Source: Phoronis australis
Lineage: Eukaryota > Phoronida > Phoronidae
Reading direction: 5' to 3'
NCBI GenBank assembly: GCA_002633005.1
Contig: NMRA01000029.1
Coordinates: 964,086-1,028,085 of the forward strand
DNA: 64,000 bases
Made by a program: the position numbers and the translations under genes
The notes under the pieces: generated by a model
What the model was told of the DNA's origin: nothing
Databases searched by the model: none
What the model saw: the letters and a program-made list of their open reading frames with translations, nothing else
Shown: positions 57,885 through 64,000 of the stretch, one piece after another
How positions within the stretch are numbered: position 1 is the stretch's first letter
Layout of the letters: each line of letters begins with the position of its first letter

Positions 57885-58187
57885 GTATGAACGAATGAGC
57901 ATTGGTATGGTGACCTTGGAAGAGTAAAGTTTTATTTGTTCATACATGTGGAACTATATGTGTTGTGTACTGTAGTTGTGAGCCACACACTACCAACACC
58001 AGCGTGAATCTGATACAGTGTAATTATACAGTTACAAATAACATACTTTGCTATCTGAATTTCAAGTATTTTGGTCCCATAAGTTGCACATAAGACCTAG
58101 GTTTATGTATATTGATTTCAGGAACTGCAAATTTACCTGAGAAGCATTGTTAATAGTCAAGCCATTATGCATTATTCTTTTCACGAG

Positions 58188-58235
58188 GTTCCAGATGATG
58201 AGCTGTTGGATCTCTCAGATTCAGATACTCCAACA
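58188..58235 (+). pseudogene. 48-nt acidic exon, copy 2
   Basis: Encodes VPDDELLDLSDSDTPT between an AG (ttcacgag) and a GT (gtgtgt). Relative to copy 1 it has one amino-acid change and three silent changes. The acceptor has a purine before AG and the donor is weaker than in copy 1, so this copy may be unused. Confidence 0.35.
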
Positions 58236-59629
58236 GTGTGTACGAATTTAGCATTGCCATGATGAACTGGGAGGTGTTTTTTTTTGAAGTTTTATTTGTT
58301 CATACATGTGGAACCATATGTGTTGTGTATTGTAGGTTTGAGCCACACATTACCAACATCTGGCATGTTTGTAATTGTTTCACATACTTTACGCTATGTA
58401 TGGGAACAACACATTTCATTGAACTTAAGCAAAACCTGACTTCTTTGAAGAGTAAAATTTAAGAATTTTAACTCTTCCACAAAACTTTGTTGGGGCTGCA
58501 GTAAAGATATGACTTCTGTCGATTTGAGCAGACTTCTTTGTAATTCCCATATCAGTTATTTATGAAAGACGCTGAATATTAACAGCAGTGGTGTAGATAT
58601 GATGTTACAATTTTCAATATTGGACATTTCATGTTCAGTCTGCTACACATTTCTTCATATGAAGTTACCTAAGATTTCATTGTTTTGCCAGTCCAATTAA
58701 GTTGTTTTTCATCTCTCTTGAGATGTTTGTACATGAAGAAAATTAAGACATGAAACAAGAATGAGTCACATTTTACTTTAGATTACATTCCGCCACGCAC
58801 AACACAGAGAAGAGCAACAAGCGTAAAATATATAGTAAAGCGCAAATAAGTGACTTGCATTAATTTTGTTGCCAGTGCTAAAACTTCAGGCCTGCCAACG
58901 CTGAACATTTTTATGTTTTTGGAGGGACTCTTACTTTTCGCACTTTTTGGCAGTTGAATGGAGATGAATAAACATAGTTTAATGACATATGCTAAGCACC
59001 AGCTGGTACAAAAGTTCAGGTCCAAAATAAGAAATCTGGTAAAACCGAATCACTGCCAACCAGTGTGCATTCTTTCGATTTTGTTGTTTCAGAAACACAT
59101 ACAATACATACATAGATTTGTCACATGATGAACAGGAGATACGAGGACCGTCAGGTTGCTGAAGCACTGCAAGCAAGCCTGAGTGAAAATGCAGCTTGCT
59201 CAGAGATTGGAGACACTCTGAGTCTTTGGATGGCTGCTGCGACTGACATCAGTGAAGGCGATCACTCAACCCTTATTATTAATCGCCGGACTGTCTTTGC
59301 ACGAGCTTTACGTGCAATAAAGAAAGAATGCTTTAGCTAATTTACTACAAGCCGTATGTAGAATTTAGTGGTGAGGATGGAAGTTGTCATGTATTGAATT
59401 TCTACCAGATGTTTATAGTTCCGGTAGTACTTAAATGTAGGACTGTTAATCACGCTATATCCTTAGCGTGTATAAATATTTTTCTTGCATGTGTTTTAGT
59501 CACTTGGATGTCGTTTGCTTTAATGCTGAATACTTATAACTCTTATATCATTCAATTGGTTTTTATACGTCGTACACAGACGACGCTACATTGGCGACGA
59601 GGATATCTTTTCATTGAAACTTTTTTGAC

Positions 59630-60186
59630 AATGACAGAAGGAGGAGATGGTTCATATATACCAAAATTCGACTGTTTTTCCGATACAGCCACAGTCGGAC
59701 CAAGATAGGAGCGGTAGTTAGCTGTTTGCCGACAGTAAAGGCCCGACTATAGAGCCGGGTTCTGACAACAATTGCCAGAGGCACAGAGCACAGCTGTTAC
59801 ATTACGCTGGTCCCGATGTAAAGGACATTTTTTGGACCTTGACAGACACGGGAACAGCCAAAGATTACGACTTGGCAGTCCATAAACTGAACGAACACTT
59901 TGTTCCCCAAGTGAACGCTACTTTTGCCAGACACGCGTTTCGTCAATTAACACAAAAAGACGGTGATACGTCTCTGCAATTCGCAACTCATTTGCGACAA
60001 GCGGTGAAAAAGTGTGCTTACGGAGCGGACACCGACAACCACGTTCGCGATGAAATTTTGTCCTGAGACGGAAATTGCTTGAAGGACAGGATCTAACCCT
60101 AAGGAGAACTCTAGAAATAGCCAAAAGCTGCGAGAAGATAGAGACGCAAATGGCATCGCTCAGTGTCAACGGGACGGAGAAATAAA
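59630..60186 (+). pseudogene. Ty3/Gypsy gag remnant
   Basis: ATG at 59630 follows the primer-binding-like site. Text from 59826 (DIFWTLTDTGTAKDYDLAV, then KLNEHFVPQVNATFARH) matches the capsid-like region of invertebrate Gypsy gag proteins, continuing to LRRKLLEGQDLT in another frame. Stops at about 59706 and 60063 and frameshifts break it. No zinc knuckle follows because the element is deleted from about 60186. Confidence 0.8.
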
Positions 60187-60646
60187 TCAAGTTCGCACTG
60201 GCACGAAGTCCTGAAAAAGTTCGAGGTCACGGAAATCCGAGACTCAGAAGTAAAACCCAAATACAAAGTGCATGCAGATGCCGCAAGGAATGCGAAACCA
60301 TCAGAAGTATCCGTGGGCAACATGGTGCTTGTACGACAAGACAAAGAAAACAGTCAAGTACACAACGAATTTCAACCAGACACCACATGAAGTTGTTGAC
60401 AAATCGGGAAATCAGGTGGTTATAAAATCACCGGAAGGAGTCAGTTATTCCCAGAACACAACGGCGGTGAAGAAGTTTGTTGTTCCAACTGATAGGTTAG
60501 TCAACGATGCGGACAATACGATTACGAAAGTTCCAACTCAGTCACCGGACGTACCAGCCGATCCAACCGCGAATGAAATATTGTCGGAAGAACGACAGAG
60601 ACGAGTCATACGACCGTCTGCACATTTGAAAGACTTTATCCTTTGA
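60187..60646 (+). pseudogene. Ty3/Gypsy integrase C-terminal tail
   Basis: After the deletion junction the text reads KPSEVSVGNMVLVRQDKEN, then HEVVDKSGNQVVIKSPEG and RRVIRPSAHLKDFIL before the stop at 60644-60646. This is the integrase C-terminal module of the Gypsy group, with the gag-proximal half shifted by one base. It ends about 165 bp before the 3' LTR. Confidence 0.75.
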
Positions 60647-60920
60647 TTTGAATTTTGTTTGTGACGATATGTGCGTGTTTATGCACTCACTGTAGAGGAA
60701 GTCTTATATAATGATTGAGTACACTATTGTTGTTTTGATGTTTGATGACTAAATGTTTCATTGGTAGTTTTATCCTTGATGACTGAACATTTTGTCTAAG
60801 GAAAGGAGAGATGTCATGTATTGAATTTCTACCAGATGTTATAGTTCCGGTAGCACTTAAATAAATGTATGACTATTAATCATGTGTTACCATGAGGTAT
60901 ATCCTTAGCATGTATAAATA

Positions 60921-62314
60921 CCGTATTCGCCATAATAACCGCCCATGCCCCTATAAGCACCAGCCCACGCGTTTTCAGACTTTGCTGAAATAAGCGCCCA
61001 GTCCATGAACGTGTACATGTGAACAATTACGTACCTACAGTCCTAAAATTCGGCTACAGAAACGTCTTCAATTTATCAAAAATTTTTTGCACGGGTCTTC
61101 TAGACCACCAGCGGCACTGCTACGTTTGTATTTAGCCGTGACTTTACACTTCAAAGTAATGCAGCGCTTCAAAAAGAACGCAACAGTGTTGCTACGCTCT
61201 CGCGACGACCGTGTCCCACTATGGTCTGACCTTTCAGTAGACAAATCGACTGTCTAATGATTAAAAATAACTCGGTGTTAAACACACGTGGCCAGGAAGT
61301 GCGCGCTACATACATGAACCGCTCATCAAAGACGTTAGTCGGGAACTATTCATTCATGAAACGGGTAGCATAGCATCGATAAGAAATGAATATTGGCACT
61401 AATTTCTGACAATTTCTAATACAGTTGTTTGCGTTATTTTTGAGATGGATTGTTTGATTAACCATAATTGGTGTTTTTAAGCCGAATATCTGATAAAATG
61501 ACAACTGACAGTGAATGCTTACACACCCTTACACCGAAAAATAACTGTCAGATAGTTACATACGCATCCAGCTACACGGCGACTAATATGGGCCTTACCG
61601 AGACAAATGTCGAACGTTTTTAGTACGAGACCGGCAAGTGCTGAATGAAACATGCTCTGGTTTAGGCCTACTGCTTGTGCAAATTTCTTTAGACACAATG
61701 CACATCTAGCTAGTTAGATTGCGTAGCTCTGCTTTGGCAAATGAACTATGGTGACACGCACGTGCTCGCTTACTTACAGACAAACTTCAAAACAAACGTC
61801 ACGTGACAACAACATGTGTGTTCGTCCAGACATTTTACTCGCCGTGTTGCCGATCATACATGTAGATGGCACGATGTTGCACAGATTTGTACTTAAACCT
61901 GTCGTTAATCCAGACTCCAGGAACTTAAAAAATCTTAGAGATGTTACTTATAAAACTTAATGAGGATTTCAGGTAACTTGCTCGAGTCGAAACCATTTTT
62001 ATTCAAGCATTGAAGTCGCCATATCGAAAACGGCGATTTCGAGGCAGTCTGTCGGCGAGTTTTCGCCCTGGGATTTCAGCACAATTTTCTGTAAAATGAT
62101 CATAATTTAGCAGCAAAGTTTGACAACAATGCACCAGTTTTGTTCAAAGTCTTTCATAGATAACATATACGTCACAGAGCGTAAATTTCATGAATCTTAG
62201 CTTCCGATTTCACCCGTTTCGGAGACCGGGTTTCAACCGCCTTGGGTTACAATAAGCGTCCCCCTTGAACCAAACTTTTCTAAGCGCCCTGGGCGGTTAC
62301 TACGGCAAATACGG
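60921..62314. mobile_element. 1.39-kb TIR element nested in the 3' LTR
   Basis: Begins CCGTATTCGCCATAATAACC and ends with the near-perfect inverse (GGTTACTACGGCAAATACGG as read on plus). TA on both sides (60919-60920, 62315-62316) is the likely target duplication, as shown by the uninterrupted 5' LTR (GTATAAATATTTTTCTTGC). There is no transposase frame: the longest is about 70 codons and unrecognised. Fragments of the family occur at 28922-29042 and perhaps 4227-4320 and 6240-6372. Confidence 0.85.
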
Positions 62315-62482
62315 TAGTTTTCTTGCAAGTGTTTTAGTCACTTGGATGTAGTTTGCTTTAACGCTGAACTTTACTTTGATAATATAACTCTTAGATCATT
62401 AAATTGGTTTTTATACGTCGTACACCGACGACATTACAGAAGTGAGTATAGTGGAGCCACAAGAGAGTTCTTTCTTACCTAG

Positions 62483-63345
62483 ACATGTGCAGTCAAAATT
62501 TACTTTCAGGTTAAGATAATTCTATAGTTATAGGTTACAGAACAGGTCACTTCATTTCGTACTCAAGGGCTAAGCCAGCTCGGACCCATATCAATGTCCC
62601 AAAGCAATTTTATTTTGTAAGGAGATGCTTGAAATGGAAAAAACCATTTCATGTCTATATACACTGACCTAATGGTGCCATTATTGATAAATAAAATATG
62701 GTACATGGCCTGAGTACGAGTCGACTTGGGTAGAAACTACCTGGTAAAGTTTCTATAAAATATAGAGGGCATCCCATTGGATTGATAACTGCTCATAAAC
62801 CCTATGGAGAAGTTTTAGGAAATGTTTACTATAATATTTAAAATATCAGTGACCCTGTGAGTGGCAACACTGCTTTTCAAGTTGATTTGCCCCATTGGCA
62901 TTGTCTAGTTTGATTCATGGTATGAGGGTGCCGATAGGGTTCAGATTGGGAGAACAGGTCTTACAACTACTTAAAAATCAGTCCACTCCATCAATAAATC
63001 AGGGCAGCTACCTTGTGTCTTAGGGTCAGCTAAAAATCATACACCTAATGTCCATTACTATATACTCAGGCACCACTGCCTTGGTTGTAGCACTATACAT
63101 TTGTATGAAAAGTATGTAGGTTGTGATGTTCCAAAGTGTGTTTGTTGGAAACAGAATTGATTTTTGTTCTGTTGTAAACAGGTTGCTGCTTAAGTGGGGT
63201 TTACTCTGAACAATCAATTTTCTTGGAAACTGAAGTTGTATGCAGCCCCCTCAATTAAATTTGGCAGAGGCACTCTTGGTAATTTTTTCAATTCGAAATT
63301 TTGATGTTTCATGAAGTAATGTATTAGTGTTGACACATCTTGCAG
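62483..63345. other. Non-coding, probably intronic
   Basis: No reading frame or repeat recognised. It ends in the AG acceptor (catcttgcag) of the P2X7-type exon. Confidence 0.5.
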
Positions 63346-63742
63346 GTACACCTATGGCAACTGTCAGACAACCCCACTTGTTGAAGAAAGACTATGTTGA
63401 CAAGAGGTCGACAAAGTTGTTGCAAAACTTGATGAAGAAATGAACCGTGACAACATACACAGGAGAAAAAAATGTATTGTGGAGCATGGGCGGTTTAAAT
63501 CTGTATTCATCAATCATAATGTTTTGGAGACTGCGTGGCTGCAATACAAAAGTCAATATCCTGATGGCTATGACAAACCCTTGGATAAAAGGAGGGGACA
63601 AGTGGCCTACAGACTGTTCCAAAGATGGGTACACGGTCACTTAGGACGAACTGTCCGCGTTGTCATTCCAGCATGCGCAGTAGCCTGCATCAGAGCTTTC
63701 TACCCAGGAAATGAGGACTTTGAGTTCCATGGATTTTCTTAA
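63346..63742 (+). pseudogene. Terminal exon with P2X7-type intracellular (zinc 'ballast') domain, in-frame TGA
   Basis: After the acceptor the frame reads YGNCQTTPLVEERLC, then TGA at 63398-63400, then QEVDKVVAKLDEEM. From 63560 comes QYKSQYPDGYDKPL, followed by QVAYRLFQRWVHGHLGR, VRVVIPACAVACIRAFYP and a stop at 63740-63742. These blocks match the C-terminal domain of P2X7 receptors (family: WC.CG.C, CC, Y...AYR.F..W..G.LG, R.V.P.C....IR..FP...Y.GF), which in many invertebrates also occurs outside channels. In the family, Cys residues in the first block and the CC pair bind zinc. Here two first-block Cys positions read Tyr, and the second Cys of CC is the TGA. An internal ATG at 63440 could give a 100-residue product. 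Upstream exons are not identified; a link to the HECT fragment is possible but unproven. Confidence 0.75.
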
Positions 63743-64000
63743 TAGTTTCATCTATTTCTAGATATCAACAGTTGTCTTAGCCCTGGAATGCCAACTCCTG
63801 CACATGACCTATTCTATTATAAGAAGTTGTGACTCAGGGACTAGCCTTATGTAATTCAGATGAGTTGCAAAAAGTTGTAGAGACAAATTCCATAGAAAAA
63901 ACAAACATCGTAACAAACGAATGCAATCGCAGCGCAACCTCAGCGGCATGAAACTGAAGTTGGCATTCCAACAAGCTTAACTGTACGGCAAAAATTTTCA
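63743..64000. other. 3' flank, nothing identified
   Basis: Possible 3' UTR of the P2X7-type exon. No poly(A) signal of the AATAAA form is visible before the window ends. Confidence 0.4.

Larger units (their letters stand above)
57780..58370. repeat. Tandem segmental duplication, two ~235-bp units about 350 bp apart
   Basis: TTTACCTGAGAAGCATTGTT...CATACATGTGGAACTATATGTG at 57782-58005 matches 58131-58365 at about 90 percent by eye, including the 48-nt exon. The spacer (58006-58122) is unique. Confidence 0.9.
59385..62438 (+). mobile_element. Internally deleted Ty3/Gypsy LTR retrotransposon with GAAGT target duplication
   Basis: The 5' LTR is 59385-59590 and the 3' LTR is 60812-62438, the latter interrupted by another element. 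Both begin TGTCATGTATTGAATTTCTA and end in TACA. GAAGT flanks both sides (59380-59384 and 62439-62443). A primer-binding-like TTGGCGACGAG follows the 5' LTR, and a purine tract AAGGAAAGGAGAGA precedes the 3' LTR. Between them are only a gag remnant (from 59630) and an integrase tail (to 60646). Protease, RT, RNase H and the integrase core are deleted. LTRs differ at more than ten positions plus indels, so the insertion is not recent. It depends on helpers or is extinct. Confidence 0.9.
59093..62482 (+). pseudogene. UIM-HECT ubiquitin-ligase-like exon, split by a retrotransposon
   Basis: An AG acceptor at 59091-59092 opens an exon reading TYIDLSHDEQEIR. After a frameshift comes EDRQVAEALQASLSE (59137-59181), a textbook ubiquitin-interacting motif with central Ala and Ser. 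Then LIINRRTVFARALRAIKKE appears, the N-terminal HECT block (family: I.V.R..I..DA.R.L). A stop at 59338-59340 and a one-base shift precede KPYVEFSGEDG. The inserted element follows at 59385-62438. The exon resumes after it with SEYSGATREFFLT (family: GED/EG.D.GGP.REFF), ended by TAG at 62480-62482. HECT proteins pass ubiquitin from E2 to substrates via a C-terminal Cys, which is not in the window. Two frameshifts and one insertion make this a pseudogene or a heavily disrupted allele. Confidence 0.75.

Overview
This is a window of an intron-rich metazoan nuclear genome containing one assembly gap (117 N at 28805-28921). Coding exons are short, have canonical GT/AG borders and sit in kilobase-scale introns. 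The mobile elements (Penelope-like, CR1/L2-like LINE, Ty3/Gypsy, Crypton-like, transposase/YqaJ, many foldback elements) are of the kinds common in marine invertebrates. An invertebrate deuterostome (hemichordate, echinoderm or cephalochordate) is my best guess; this is inference and nothing in the window fixes the species.

Two host genes can be read with confidence, and they are divergent. On the minus strand, the first coding exon of an ELKS/CAST/ERC active-zone scaffold gene lies at 12842-13606; the rest of that gene must lie left of the window, so 1-12841 is its first intron, filled with repeats. On the plus strand, eleven exons from 17046 to 37794 join in phase to give a complete 356-residue seven-transmembrane protein that best fits the TMEM116/GPCR-like family. 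Between them, 13607-17045 is intergenic and ends in a TATA-like box preceded by two M-box E-boxes one helical turn apart.

From about 37.8 kb to 45.9 kb I see no gene, only dispersed repeats and possible 3' UTR. From 46 to 57 kb lies an element graveyard, nearly all on the plus strand: Ty3/Gypsy integrase and gag pieces, an almost complete Penelope-like element (RT plus GIY-YIG, one frameshift), a broken Mutator-like transposase followed by a broken YqaJ exonuclease domain, an SGNH-hydrolase remnant, and the N-terminal half of a Crypton-type (DUF3504) protein.

From 57.4 kb to the right edge are remains of host-type genes. A UIM-HECT ubiquitin-ligase fragment was split inside a HECT codon by an internally deleted Ty3/Gypsy element (5-bp target duplication GAAGT). 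The 3' LTR of that element was later split by a 1.39-kb terminal-inverted-repeat element (TA duplication). At the right end is an exon with the P2X7-type intracellular zinc domain, carrying a TGA in place of the second cysteine of its Cys-Cys pair. Introns and intergenic DNA also hold foldback elements, two independent 200-bp tandem duplications and a ~100-bp tandem repeat that runs into a splice acceptor.
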